In this document: one piece after another, positions 1-11,451 of the stretch
How positions within the stretch are numbered: the first letter of the stretch is position 1
Layout: each line of letters begins with the position of its first letter
Assembly (NCBI RefSeq): GCF_040802235.1
Contig: NC_133157.1
Coordinates: 89,452,001 to 89,516,000, forward strand
DNA: 64,000 nucleotides
Source of the DNA: Manis javanica
Lineage: Eukaryota; Chordata; Mammalia; Pholidota; Manidae
Direction: 5' to 3'
Position numbers and translations under genes: made by a program
Notes under the pieces: model-generated
Database searches by the model: none
Told to the model about the DNA's origin: nothing
What the model saw: the letters and a program-made list of their open reading frames with translations, nothing else

Positions 1-1223
1 GCCCAGTGACAACGATGATAAGCAATGATTAAAATTTAGTTAGGACAAGTGTCATAGTATACCTACGCAATTCTTTACATCTTAACTATAAATCTTCTTG
101 TTTCATTGTGAATATATGGTGAATTGTGCTTCCATTTTTACTGATCTTTTAATCAAGATTTAAAAGTGTTCAGTGTCTTGTGTCTCATAGAGTTTGGCAT
201 AGTTAGACCTTTAACAGCTTCAGTCCAGACACAATCAGTGAAAAATAATCCCAAAGGGCAGATTGGACACCCCTGATCGCCACCACTTCACTCTAACTTT
301 TTGAAGTCCTTTAAAACATGTTTACATCTCATCTTCTATGTCTGCCCCACGCACAAAAAAAGGACTTGTATCCTGTGTCTTGGTTGTGAATTGTGCTCTT
401 TTTTCTCTATGACTCTCTCAACCTATAAAGTTGTGTTCCTTAAGAGGAAGGAGTTAACACAGGTATTCCCCCTATTCGGACCTATAACAAAACCAGACTG
501 CACTGGGTAAAAACAGCTTGAACTGACATAGTTCAAAAAAGCCACAGAAGCCAAAGAACAAAGAAAGACACTCTGGCTCAGTAAATAGGATGATCAGTCA
601 TTCTGTAGCTGAGGGGAATTAGAGCAGCAAGTGGAGCAGCCAGGGTGCAAAACTGCTGGAGGGGCTCCCTCTTGGCCCCCTGCATGGAGTGAGCGCCTCT
701 GGCAACTGGACCCCCTGGGTGCCTCACTTGCTGCACCCTCGTCCTGGCTATATTCTGGAAGAAATGTAAATTAAGGAAAGGCAATAAGATACCTATGAAC
801 AGAAATTATTTCTGTGTTCTACAATTTTCCATAACCACAAAGTAACTTTTCAATATTTCATCACCAGCAGTGTTGCCCACTTATAATGATAATGCAGAAA
901 AATCCCATTTTCCCAGGGAATGAAGATACCACAACCGTGTTGACATGGTTGGAGTACGGATGGAATGGTTGGCTGTACATCCCAATTTCAGGGGGCACTG
1001 TGAGATAACATGTCCAGGCTGTGGTTTGGGAAATGCTGTAGCCTGGATATGCACTAAGTGTGTGTCCTTCGGCTTCATTATTAATTGCTCTCCACTAGTA
1101 GGAAAGTACATCAAGTCAATGTGGACATAAGTAATACTCCCAGAGTTTCAGAGGAGGATTGGGACTATACAAAATGATTCAGTTCAACCATTCTTGCGCA
1201 GTAAGACACCAGGTGGGACACAG
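1..1223. other. Intergenic DNA, no gene recognised
   Basis: I see no gene and no confidently named repeat here. Open frames on both strands are below 80 codons and show no family resemblance. The 300-510 part could be an old LTR or DNA-transposon fossil, but I cannot name it. The segment ends at the 5-bp target site of the ERV that follows. Confidence 0.5.
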
Positions 1224-1228
1224 GATAC

Positions 1229-1654
1229 TGTTAGGTGGGGGAAAGGAAAAAAAAGGACATGCAAACAGAACAGAGAGATGCCATAGGGGGAGAACAGACC
1301 AGACCCCAAAGTCCATGCCTTATATGGAAAGGGGATAGCTCTTCCTGAATTCCATCCTTCTGTTGTGCCAACTAAGACCCAGATGTCAGCCTCCTCCCTC
1401 TTGGAAGGAAAAAAAGTTTCTAGTTGCCTATTATGTCACCTTTAGCCAATCATACCTCTCCACACCCCCTAGGAGAGATTGCCCACTCCTCCCCCTCCTA
1501 ATCCCTTATAAGCCCCCCACCTCCCTGACCAGGTGTGACTTCCCTGGCCTGTGACAGGAAGGCCAAGGAACCTCACATGGGGGTATTCAAATAAACTACC
1601 TGGCCCTTTGTTGCCTCTCTTCACCTGCTTATCTCGGCTAAAATTTATCTTACA
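1229..1654 (+). repeat. 5' LTR of the class I ERV
   Basis: This 426-bp LTR starts TG and ends CA. It carries a CCAAT-type box (AGCCAATCAT, about 1444), a TATA-like box (TTATAAG, 1506-1512) and a poly(A) signal AATAAA (1590-1595), the usual U3/R order. It matches the copy at 11452-11876 almost throughout. Confidence 0.88.
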
Positions 1655-1656
1655 TT

Positions 1657-1675
1657 TGGTGCCAAAACGCCGGGA
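1657..1675 (+). other. ERV primer-binding site, tRNA-Phe-like
   Basis: The site lies 2 nt after the LTR. It begins TGGTGCC and ends CCGGGA, matching the complement of the tRNA-Phe 3' end apart from one substitution and one inserted base. tRNA-Phe priming is known in HERV-F-type class I elements. The assignment is by eye. Confidence 0.55.
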
Positions 1676-1778
1676 AGGAGTGTGAGCGTGCGGCCCTGAC
1701 CGGCCACGGGTAGCCCCGCCCCCTCCCTCCCTGACCCAGGACCTCAGCCTGCTCTCCGCTGCATGGACTATTTTACGG

Positions 1779-1780
1779 TG
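1779..1780 (+). other. Candidate ERV leader splice donor
   Basis: ACG|GTGAGTCC, a good donor consensus, lies about 120 bp downstream of the primer site, where gamma-type ERVs place the major donor used for spliced env RNA. Confidence 0.4.
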
Positions 1781-1870
1781 AGTCCCTCAGTTTCCCACGG
1801 CCTGTTTCCCTCCCTAACTCTGTTTCACCTGGTCCATTAGAAATCGTACAGACATCCAGGTGGCCCACCC

Positions 1871-2006
1871 TCTGCAGGCATCTGGCCTGCCCCTGGCCCT
1901 GCGGTATGGGAGATGTCCCTACCCTAGGACCCAGGATGTCTGCAGGCATCCGGCCCGCCCCAGGCCCTGTGGTTGCGGAGACGTCCCTTACCCAGGCCCC
2001 AGGACG
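1871..2006 (+). repeat. 68-bp tandem duplication in the ERV leader
   Basis: Two head-to-tail units begin TCTGCAGGCAT at 1871 and 1939. Each is GC-rich, and a few bases of a third unit may follow. The duplication lies between the splice donor and the gag start. Confidence 0.7.
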
Positions 2007-2078
2007 TCTCCCCTGACTTGGTGCACTTGGGATGCTGGGTGCTCCTCTCAGCAGCATTAGTTGAGAAGTGGCGCAGAC

Positions 2079-2852
2079 ATGGGGAACCAGCCCTCAAAAG
2101 CAGAGGCTCAGACTCCATTGTGGTGTCTCATTTCTAATTTGGCTACTCTATATTTGCCCCGGGAAGTTCGCAAACGGAAACTGGTCTTTCTTTCCTCTGA
2201 GGCCGGGCCTCAGTATCCCTTGAACAATCAATCTCGCTGGCGCCCTGAGGGAACTTTCAATTTTAGCCTCCTCACCACCTTGATTAATTATTGCCACTGG
2301 AGAGGAGAGTGGGGTGAAATCCCATATGTGCAGGCTTTTTGGACTTTGTACTCCCACCCAGACCTTAATGCTAAGTGTTCAATGACTCAGGTTCTCCTAG
2401 CCCGATCTCCAGTTAAAGATTGTCAGCCTCTTACTCTGCTCAGTCCTTCCTTTTCAGATCCACCAGAAAACCTCAGTCGCCCGCCTCCCTCAGCTCGTGA
2501 TCCCCTCCTCCTCTCCACCACCATCATTAAGTCCTTTGTCTTCACACGTGTCACTGCCATCTTAAAGTCCTACATTCTCAACCATGCCGTTGTCCTGCTC
2601 TCCTCTTCCGGTGGCTGCACCACCCCCTCCCCCTCTCCTTCCACCTTCACTGCCCTCTTCCCCCACTGGAACACACTCCTCCCGCCCTCTGGTTCCAGAA
2701 GCCACAGACAAGAAGCTGGAGAGAAAGAAGGCAATTGGATATCAGTAACTCAAGTCTTTATATCAGTTTGTCTCTCTGTGTATATGTTTTTGTGTGGGGG
2801 AGTGTTGCTGACTGTAGTCCTTGTATCTCAGTTTGTACATTTGTGTGTCTAG
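2079..2852 (+). pseudogene. ERV gag remnant (matrix-like N-terminus)
   Basis: An open frame starts at 2061; the retroviral start is the Met at 2079, followed directly by Gly, fitting an N-myristoylation signal. About the first 120 residues resemble the gammaretroviral matrix domain, which targets Gag to the plasma membrane: a basic patch and conserved Trp and aromatic positions. A Pro/Ser-rich p12-like stretch follows to about 2700. The last ~45 codons are hydrophobic and unlike Gag, and the frame stops at 2852. No capsid major-homology region or zinc knuckle follows, so this is a truncated Gag and not a working gene. Confidence 0.65.
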
Positions 2853-3040
2853 GTGAATAGATGAACAATATTTTATTTAAAAACAAGTGCTTGTGAAAAT
2901 TAGGCATGCTAAAACTTCCAGAAAATCTGATAAAAATGTTAAGCATTAATGCTGATTTGGGTTTGGCTGAAGCAGGCATGTCCTTGTTGTTATCAGCTAC
3001 CTAAGTTTACTTAAGGTCATTTAAGTCGATGATGTTATCT
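2853..3040. other. ERV internal non-coding sequence, left part
   Basis: AT-rich sequence without coding potential joins the broken gag to the L1 insertion point. It resembles in composition the sequence that resumes at 9118. Confidence 0.5.
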
Positions 3041-3052
3041 GCTAAATCTTTT
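3041..3052. repeat. L1 target-site duplication, left copy
   Basis: GCTAAATCTTTT occurs here and at 9106-9117, flanking the L1 poly(T) end and its 5' end. Confidence 0.85.
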
Positions 3053-3413
3053 TTTTAATTTCTTTTTTTTAATTAGTTTTATTTTGCTATCATTAATCTA
3101 CAATCACATGAAGGACATTACGTTTACTAGGCTCCTCCCTTCACCAAGTCCCCCCCATTTACTCCTTCACAGTCACTGTCCATCAACATAGTATGATGCT
3201 GTAAAACCACTACTTGTCTTCTCTGTGTTGCACAGCCCTCCCCATGCCCCCCCCACTATACATGTTAATAGTAATGCCCCCCTTTCTTTTTTCCCACCCT
3301 TAACCCTCCCTTCCCACCCGTCCTAACCAGTCCCTTTCCCTTTGGTAACTGTTAGTCCATTCTTGGGTTCTGTGCTTCTGCTGCTATTTTGTTCCTTCAG
3401 TTTTCTTTTGTTC

Positions 3414-6400
3414 TTATACTCCACATATGAGTGAAATCATTTGGTACTTGTCTTTCTCCGCCTGGCTTATTTCACTGAGCATAATACCCCCTAGCTCCAA
3501 CCATGTTGTTGCAAATGGTAGGATCTGTTTTTTTCTTATAGCTGAGTAATATTCCATTGTGTATATGTACCACATCTTCTTTATCCATTCATCTACTGAT
3601 GGACACTTAGGTTGCTTCCATATCTTGGCTATTGTAAATAGTGCAGCGATAAACATAGGGGTGCATCTGTCTTTTTCAAACTGGAGTGCTACATTCTTGG
3701 GGTAAATTCCTAGAAGCAGAATTCCTGCATCAAATGGTATTTCTATTTTGAGCATTTTGAGGAACCTCCATACTGCTTTCCACAATGGTTGAACTAATTT
3801 ACATTCCCACCAGCAGTGTAGGAGGGTTCCCCTTTCTCCACAACCTCCCCAACATTTGTCGTTGTTTGTCTTTTGGATGGTAGCCATCCTTACTGGTGTG
3901 AGGTGATATCTCATTGTGGTTTTAATTTGCATTTCTCTGATAACTAACAATGTGGAGCATCTTTTCATGTGTCTGCTGGCCATCTGAATTTCTTTTTTGG
4001 AGAACTGTCTGTTCAGTTCCTCTGCCCATTTTTTAATTGGATTATTTACTTTTTGTTTGTTGAGGTGTGTGAGCTCTTTATATATTTTGAATATCAACCC
4101 TTTATCAAATCTGTCATTTATGAATATATTCTCCCATACTGTAGGATACCTTTTTGTTCTATTGATGGTGTCCTTTGCTGTTCAGAAGCTTTTCAGCTTG
4201 ATAGAGTCCCACTTGTTCATTTTTGCTTTTGTTTCCCTTGCCCAGGGAGATATGTTCAAGAAGAGGTCACTCATGTTTATGTCTAAGAGATTTTTGCCTA
4301 TGTTTTTTTCTAAGAGTTTTATGGTTTCATGACTTACATTCAGGTCTTTGATCCATTTCAAATTTACTTTTGTGTATGGGGTTAGACAGTGATCCAGTTT
4401 CATTCTCTTACATGTAGCTGTCCAGTTTTGCCAGCACCATCTGTTGAAGAGACTGTCATTACCCCACTGTATGTCCATGGCCCCTTTATCGAATATTAGT
4501 TGAACATATATGTTTGGGTTAATGTTTGGAGTCTCTATTCTGTTCCATTGGTCTGTGGCTCTGTTCTTGTGCCAGTACCAAATTGTCTTGATTACTGTGA
4601 CTTTGTAGTAGAGCTTGAAGTTGGGTAGTGAGATCCCCCCCACTTTATTCTTCCTTCTCAGGATTGCTTTAGCTATTGAGGATCTTTGGTGTTTCCATAT
4701 GAATTTTTGAACTATTTGTTCCAGTTCATTGAAGAATACTGTTGGTAGTTTGATAGGGATTGCACCGAATCTGTACATTGCTTTGGGCAGGATGGCCATT
4801 TTGACAATATTAATTCTTCCTAGCCAGGAGCATGGGATGAGTTTCCATTTGTTAGTGACCTCTTTAATTTCTCTTAAGAGTGTCTTATAGTTTTTAGGGT
4901 ATAGGTCTTTCACTTCCTTGGTTAGGTTTATTTCTAGATATTTTATTCTTTTTGATGCTATTGTGAATGGAGTTGTCTTCCTGATTTCTCTTTCTATCAG
5001 TTTATTGTTAGTGTATAGGAAAGCCACAGATATCTGTGTGTTAATTTTGTATCCTGAAACTTTACTGTATTCCGATATCAGTTCTAGTAGTTTTGGAGTG
5101 GAGCCTTTAGGGTTTTTTATGTACAATATCATGTCATCTACAAATAGTGACAGTTTAACTTCTTCTTTACCAATCTGGATTCCTTGTATTTCTTTGTTTT
5201 GTCTGATTGCCATGACTAGGACCTCCAGTACTAGTTGAATAACAGTAGGGAGAGTGGGCATCCCTGTCTTGTTCCTAATCACAGAGGAAAAGCTTTCAGC
5301 TTCTCGCTGTTCAGTATGATGTTGCCCGTTGGTTTACCATGTATGGCCCTTATTATGTTGAGGTACTTGCCCTCTAAACCCATTTTGCTGAGAGTTTTTA
5401 TCATGAATGGATGTTGAATTTTGTCGAATGCTTTTTCAGCTTCTATGGAGACGATCATGTGGTTTTTGTCTTTCTTTTTGTTGATGCGGTGGATGATGTT
5501 GATGGATTTTCGAATATTGTACCATCCTTGCATCCCTGGGATGAATCCCAGTTGGTCATGGTGTATGATCCTTTTGATGTATTTTTGAATTCGGTTTGCT
5601 AATAATTTGTTGAGTAGTTTTGCATTTATGTTCATCAGGGATATTGGTCTGTAGTTTTCTTTTTTGGTGGGGTCTTTGCCTGGTTTTGGTAATAGGGTGA
5701 TGTTGGCTTCATAGAATGAGTTTGGGAGTATTCCCTCCTCTTCTATTTTTTTGAAAACTTTAAGGAGAATGGGTATTATATCTTCTCTGTACGTCTGATA
5801 AAATTCTGAGGTACATCCATCTGGCCCGGGGGTTTTTTTCTTTGGTAGTTTTTTGATTACCACTTCAATTTCATTGCTGGTAATTGGTCTGTTTAGATTT
5901 TCTGTTTCTTTCTGGGTCAGTCTTGGAAGGTTGTATTTTTCTATGAAGTTGTCCATTTCTCCTAGGTTTCCCAGCTTGTTAGCATATAGGTTTTCATAGT
6001 ACTCTTTAATAATTCTTTGTATTTCTGTGGGGTCTGTCGTGATTTTTCCTTTCTCGTTTCTGATTCTGTTGATATGTGTTGACTCTCTTTTCCTCTTAAT
6101 AAGTCTGGCTAGAGGCTTATCTATTTTGTTTATTTTCTCAAAGAACCAACTCTTGGTTTCATTGATTGTTGCTATTGTTTTATTCTTCTCAATTTTATTT
6201 ATTCCTTCTCTGGTTTTTATTATGTCCCTCCTTCTGCTGACCTTAGGTCTCATTTGTTGTTTTTCCAATTTCAATAATTGTAACATTAGACCATTCATTT
6301 GGGATTACTCTTCCTTCTTTAAATATGCCTGGATTGCTATACACTTTTCTCTTAAGACTGGTTTTGCTGTATCCCACAGTAGTTGGGGCTTTGTGTTATT

Positions 6401-7260
6401 GTTTTCATTTGTTTCCATATATTGCTGGATCTCCATTTTAATTTGGTCATTGATCCATTGATTATTTAGGAGCATGTTGTTAAGCCTCCATGTGCTTGTG
6501 ATCCTTTTTGCTTTCTTTGTACAATTTATTTCTAGTTTTGTGCCTTTGTGGTCTGAAAAGTTGGTTGGTAGGATTTCAATCTTTTGGAATTTACTGAGGC
6601 TTTTTTGTGGCCTAGTATGTGGTCTGTTCTGGAGAATGTTCCATGTGCACTTGAGAAGAATGTGTATCCTGTTGCTTTTGGGTGTAGAGTTATATAGATA
6701 TCTATTAGGTCCATCTGTTCTAATGTGTTGTTCAGTGCCTCTGTGTCCTTACTTATTTTCTGTCTGGTGGATCTGTCCTTTGGAGTGAGTGGTGTGTTGA
6801 AGTCTCCTAGAATGAATGCATTGCATTCTATTTCCTCCTTTAATTCTGTTAGTATTTTTTTCACATATGTTGGTGTTCCTGTATTGGGTGCATATATATT
6901 TTTAATGGTTATATCTTGTTGTTGGACTGAGCCCTTTATCATTATATAATATCCTTCTTTATCTTTTGTTACTTTCTTTATTTGGAAGTCTATTTTTTCT
7001 AATACTAGTATTGCAACACCTGCTTTTTTCTCTCTGTTGTTTGCATGAAATATCTTTTTCTATCCCTTGACTTTAAGTCTGTGCATGTCTTTAGGTTTGA
7101 GGTGAGTCTCTTGCAAGCAGCATATGGATGGGTCTTGCTTTTTTATCCAGTCTATTACTCTGTGTCTTTTGATTGGTGCATTCAGTCCGTTTACATTTAG
7201 TGTGATTATTGAAAGATATGTACTTGTTGCCATTGCAGGCTTTAAGTTTGTGGTTACCAA
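3414..7260 (-). pseudogene. L1 ORF2p pseudogene (endonuclease and reverse transcriptase)
   Basis: Fragments in order: 7260-7060, start of the AP-type endonuclease with the catalytic-Asn (NVNGLN) and QETHL motifs; 6942-6532, rest of the endonuclease with GDFN and the DHILGHK motif; 6298-5279, linker and RT fingers/palm; 5282-4182, RT palm with the FVDD motif and the thumb; 4097-3414, C-terminal Cys-rich domain (about 3965-3815). Frame breaks separate all of them. RT motif A reads SIEAEKAFD, so the first catalytic Asp is Glu (codon 5441-5443). Intact ORF2p nicks DNA and reverse-transcribes L1 RNA at the nick; this copy cannot. Confidence 0.9.
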
Positions 7261-7428
7261 AGTTTCAAGGTTAGCTTCTTTACTGTCTTACTGTCTAACT
7301 TAACTCGCTTATTGAGCTATTATAAACACGGTCTGATGATTCTTTATTTCTCCCCCTTCTTATTCCTCCTCCTCCCTTCTTCATATGTTGGGTGTTTTGT
7401 TCTGTGCTCTTTTTAGGGGTGCTCCCAT

Positions 7429-8291
7429 CTAGAGCAGTCCCTGTAAGATGTCCTGTAGAGGTGGTTTGTGGGACACAAAATCCCTCAACTTTTGCTTGTC
7501 TGGGAATTGTTTAATCCTTCCTTCATATTTAAATGATAATCGTGCTGGATACAGCATTCTTGGTTCGAGGCCCTTCTGTTTCATTGCATTAAGTATATCA
7601 TACCATTCTCTTCTGGCCTGTAGGGTTTCTGTTGAGAAGTCTGATGATAGCCTGATGGGTTTTCCTTTGTAGGTGACCTTTTTTTTCTCTCTGACTGCCT
7701 TTAATACTTCGTCCTTGTGTTTGATCTTTGCCATTTTAATTATTATGTGTCTTGGTGTTGCCCTCCTTGGATCCCTTGTCATGGGAGTTCTGTGTACCTC
7801 TGTGGTCTGAGAAGCCATTTCCTCCCCTAGTCTTGGGGAAGTTTTCAGCAATTATTTCTTCAAAGACACTTTCTATCCCTTTTTCTCTCTTCTTCTTCTT
7901 CTGGTACCCCTATAATGTGGATATTGCTCTGTTTCAATTGGTCACACAGTTCTCTTACAATTCTTTCATTCCTGGAGATCCTTTTATCTCTCTCTGCGTC
8001 AGCTTCTCTGCATTCCTGTTCTCTGTTTTCTAGTCCATTAATGGTGTCTTGCATCTCGTCCATTCTGTTTTTATGTCCTTCCAGAGCTTGTTTTATTTCT
8101 GTATTCTCCTTCCTTAGTTCTTGCATATTTCTCTGCAAGTCCATCAGCATGATTAGGACTTTTGTTTTGAATTCTTTTTCAGGAAGATTGGTTAAATCTA
8201 TCTCCCCAGGTTCCTTCTCAGGGAAAGATGTAGCAGATGCTGAAGCTGTCTGCGTTAGTCTTGTCTGGATCAAATTTTTTTTCCTTTTCAT
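7429..8291 (-). pseudogene. L1 ORF1p pseudogene (RNA-binding chaperone)
   Basis: The first frame (8291-7860, 143 codons) holds a basic N-terminus and a heptad-rich coiled coil typical of the ORF1p trimerisation domain. It ends at a frameshift in a Glu-rich stretch. The second frame (7851-7429) holds the RRM/C-terminal domain with the hallmark ARREW motif and the PARLSF block. Intact ORF1p binds L1 RNA and acts as a nucleic-acid chaperone. The pieces together approach the usual ~340 residues. The stop lies about 170 bp upstream of ORF2. Confidence 0.85.
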
Positions 8292-9105
8292 GTTGATAGG
8301 TGCAGTGGTGTGCTATTGATGCATCTGTCAGCTGGGAGAGTCAAGACTCCTTCCACTTGGCTCCTGGCCTTTCTTTACTGGGATAACTGCAACCCCTAGT
8401 GGCTTGTGTTGGGCAATTGCATGTAGATTGGGTCTCTGTATCTTGCCCGGCCAGTATGGAGGAAGCTCCCTTGCTGTGGGCGTGACTAGCCTCAGGCTGC
8501 TGCTCTGCTATGGCGGGGCCCCAGAACAGTAATGGACGGGGGGCTGTTTGGCTGTTTACCTCTGTGAGGGGTCTCAGAGCTGTTGTCCAGGGGGATAGTG
8601 TGCTTAAAGTTCCCTGGAATTTCCAGCCACTGGACTGTGGCCCAGGATGCTTCCATCCAGTTGTGGGGTCCCTGTCCCTTTAAGACTTTTAAAAAGCAGT
8701 CACTTTTCTTTGTCACAGGGGCACCTGCTTCAGGACCTTCTCTCAGGGCTTACTGTCCTGCTTCCCCAGTTTCCAGCACCCCACACATGCACTGTGTGTC
8801 TGTGCTCTGGTGCAGATGGCTAGGGCTGGGTGTTTAGCAGTCTTGGGCTCCATCTCCCTCCCCACTCTGACTCCTCTCCTCCCACCAGGAGCTGGGGTGA
8901 GGGGCCTCGTGTTCTGCCAGGCTGTGGCTTGTATCTTACCCCTTTCACCAGGTGCTGGGTTCTCACAGGTGTGGATGTAGTCTGGCTGTTGTCCTGTGTC
9001 TTCTGGTCTCTCTTTTAGAGATAGTTGTATTTTCAAAAATATATATGTTTTTGGGAGGAGATTCCCACTGTCCTACTCATGCAGCCATTTTGGCTCCACC
9101 TCCTT

Positions 9106-9117
9106 GCTAAATCTTTT
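9106..9117. repeat. L1 target-site duplication, right copy
   Basis: Exact match to 3041-3052, directly after the L1 5' end. Confidence 0.85.
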
Positions 9118-11184
9118 AAGAATAAAATGCTTAAAGGCTTGGCTTTGTCTAATATTCAGTAAAGTTTTTGTAAGTAATCTAGCATAGTTCTAAAAATAAG
9201 TAAACAAGCCTAGCATATAAATATCTTAATAATTATATCATATTAGTGTATAACAGTGTATAAATAAGCAAACAGCCTGAGAATTTTTGTAGTAACCAAA
9301 ATTCTTTAAGTTTGCTAAGTTATATAGACATATTTTGTGCCTAATAAGAAATTGTGCTATAAAGCACATTTCCAAAAATGATAATATATGTTCATAAATG
9401 TATCAATCTGAAGAATGCTAGTCTAACAGTTTACAGTAGCTTATTTTTCAGTGTTCACTGAAGGTTAAAGTAATAGTTTTAAGTTCTAATCAAAACTACT
9501 TAAAGTAGTAAGGAAAACATTTCTGCATGCTAAAAAAAATATGTCTTTTGATAAAAGAAAGTTGTAAAAAGTTTGTGAAGAATTTAATATGGTCATGATA
9601 TATAAAATTAAAGCAAATGAGTCTCAGTATCAAGTACACAGCAAAATTAGAATTTTTTTCAATTAAAAAGATAAAGTTTTCTTAACTGTTAGTCTGCTCT
9701 TAATACTGAAAGATTGCAGAAAGTTCTTCTTATTGTTTCATCAAAGCAGTTTCTTATTCTTGAAGTCTCAGTGAGTTGTCAGAGTCTTTAAGAAAATGAG
9801 ATCTTAATATTAAAAGGACTAAAAGCTAAACTTTAATAACAACTGTATGACCTTCTTTATTTGCCTTTGAAGTACTTTGTTGTCATTCGAGTTAATTGGA
9901 TAAGTATTGCTCCATAGCAACCTATAATCCTATTTAAGCAAGTGCCTTAAAACTTTTAACAGCTTCCCAAAATCAAATTCAAAAAAGTGCTTTTACCTCT
10001 AGTTAACTCTGATATTTTCCAGAGGGCCCCTGGAACATGTCAGAAAACCTTTTTCTCATTGGAGAAAGTATTTGGCTAATTTAGCTTATTTATCTGATAT
10101 ATAATTACCTGCTTAATTACCTAGAAAGCAATGTCAAAAAGAATAATGCTAAACTTTGTTACTGAATGTTTTGTTATAGAAATATCAGAATTTCCTTATG
10201 TCAACTGTCTTACAGTAAGCTCTCATCAAATCTTTAACCATTGTCATTGGTAAGTCTTTTATTATTTATAGTCACTGTTTTGTTACTCTTAAGCTAGTAA
10301 AAAACTAGATTTCAGCAGAACAGGTATTAGTTACATAGGATTAAGTAAACTAAGGAAGATGATTTTGTGGTTTTTTGTTTCAAATGTTGTTGATAAAGTG
10401 TTTTAAGCTTTTTCTCTTAAGCTGACAACAGTTTAGTAAATGACTGCCTTTATAAGCAGAATTGAAACTTTATCTTTCTCTCTACCTGATCCCTCCAGAA
10501 TTTAAAAACTGTCAGTAACTATTTTTATATTTCATGGCAGTATGTTTATTTGTAGAAGTTCAATAAGAATATGCTTTCCTTGTAAGAGAACCAATTAAAA
10601 ACACTGGTTATATTACCAAGGCTTTAACTGGAACATCATACCTGAGAGACATGTGTGTAAACTCAGATATGAACAGACAGCTTTAAGGAACTAAGATTGA
10701 CTTTATAAAGCCAAAAAAGCCGCTTAAATGAACTGGCCTGGTACCTTGCTTACAGGGTTCCCAGCAGCCTTACCAGGTGAGTAAGGAAGGTCACTGCCTG
10801 GCAGGTGCAGGAACCTCAAGAATGTTTTGGGAACCTCAGAGAAGAGAGGAATTCACCCAAATGTACAGGTACTGCAGGCACAACCTGATGGCAAGTCTGG
10901 CTTGGCTTTATGGCCTCAAAAAGCCCTTAAAAGTTCAATCTGAAATTCCTTACAAAAAGTTCCAGCAAAGCATATTTAAAAGAGCCTATGTAATCAATTG
11001 CTCTTCTTGCTGTATTTATGCAAATAATCAAGCCAACTGTTAATTATTTTCTTAATCTGGCTACTTCTAATAAAAATAAGGGTGATTTTAGAGAAAAGTA
11101 TTGTTTCAATAATGCAGTCTTATCAATACTAAATCCTACTACTAATCATTGAGATGTAAACTCGATCCAGAATTCCAGTCCCCC
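9118..11184 (+). other. ERV internal non-coding AT-rich region
   Basis: About 2 kb between the nested L1 and the env stub. Up to about 10,740 it is strongly AT-rich, dense in stops and without retroviral motifs on either strand. 10,740-11,040 is more mixed and holds an 88-codon frame I do not recognise. It lies where capsid, pol and most of env should be, so it is either a replacement or very decayed sequence. Confidence 0.5.
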
Positions 11185-11292
11185 ATGATGGCCTGGCTAA
11201 TGCCCCTACTGACCCCCTTAATAACAGTTTTTAGTTTACTCTTATTTGCCCCTTGTGTCCTCAGGTTCCTCCAACAGTGGCTAACCAGATGA
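11185..11292 (+). pseudogene. ERV env transmembrane-subunit C-terminal stub
   Basis: A 35-codon frame ends in TGA at 11290. It encodes a Leu-rich hydrophobic span (about residues 7-23) followed by a Cys and a short amphipathic tail, like the membrane anchor and start of the cytoplasmic tail of gamma-type TM proteins. It lies about 160 bp before the 3' LTR, the expected place. The rest of env is absent. The call rests on position and hydropathy. Confidence 0.5.
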
Positions 11293-11451
11293 CCTGGGTC
11301 GCCACCACCGAGATGTTACTTCACCATTACGCACCTCTTCCCACTGAACCCCCTCCTTCGGCCTAATACCAGCCTCAAACCCCCACTATGCCCCTTGTCA
11401 GCTGGAAGGAGCCAGATTGAGTCATCACCCATTGTGACCAAAAGGCTGGAA

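Larger units (their letters stand above)
3053..9105 (-). mobile_element. Full-length LINE-1, coding-defective
   Basis: A 6.05-kb L1 inserted into the ERV. On the minus strand it runs 5'UTR (about 9105-8320), ORF1 (8291-7429), ORF2 (7260-3414), 3'UTR (3413-3060) and an A tail seen as a T run at 3049-3057. The 12-bp duplication at both ends shows one target-primed insertion of a full-length copy. ORF1 is split in two frames and ORF2 in at least five, so it cannot move by itself. Its 3' end matches the copies at 14,593-15,114 and 52,753-54,732, indicating one relatively young subfamily. Confidence 0.92.

Noticed and set aside
3414-7260. L1 ORF2 considered as an active reverse transcriptase gene
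   Set aside because: At least four frame breaks and a changed catalytic residue.
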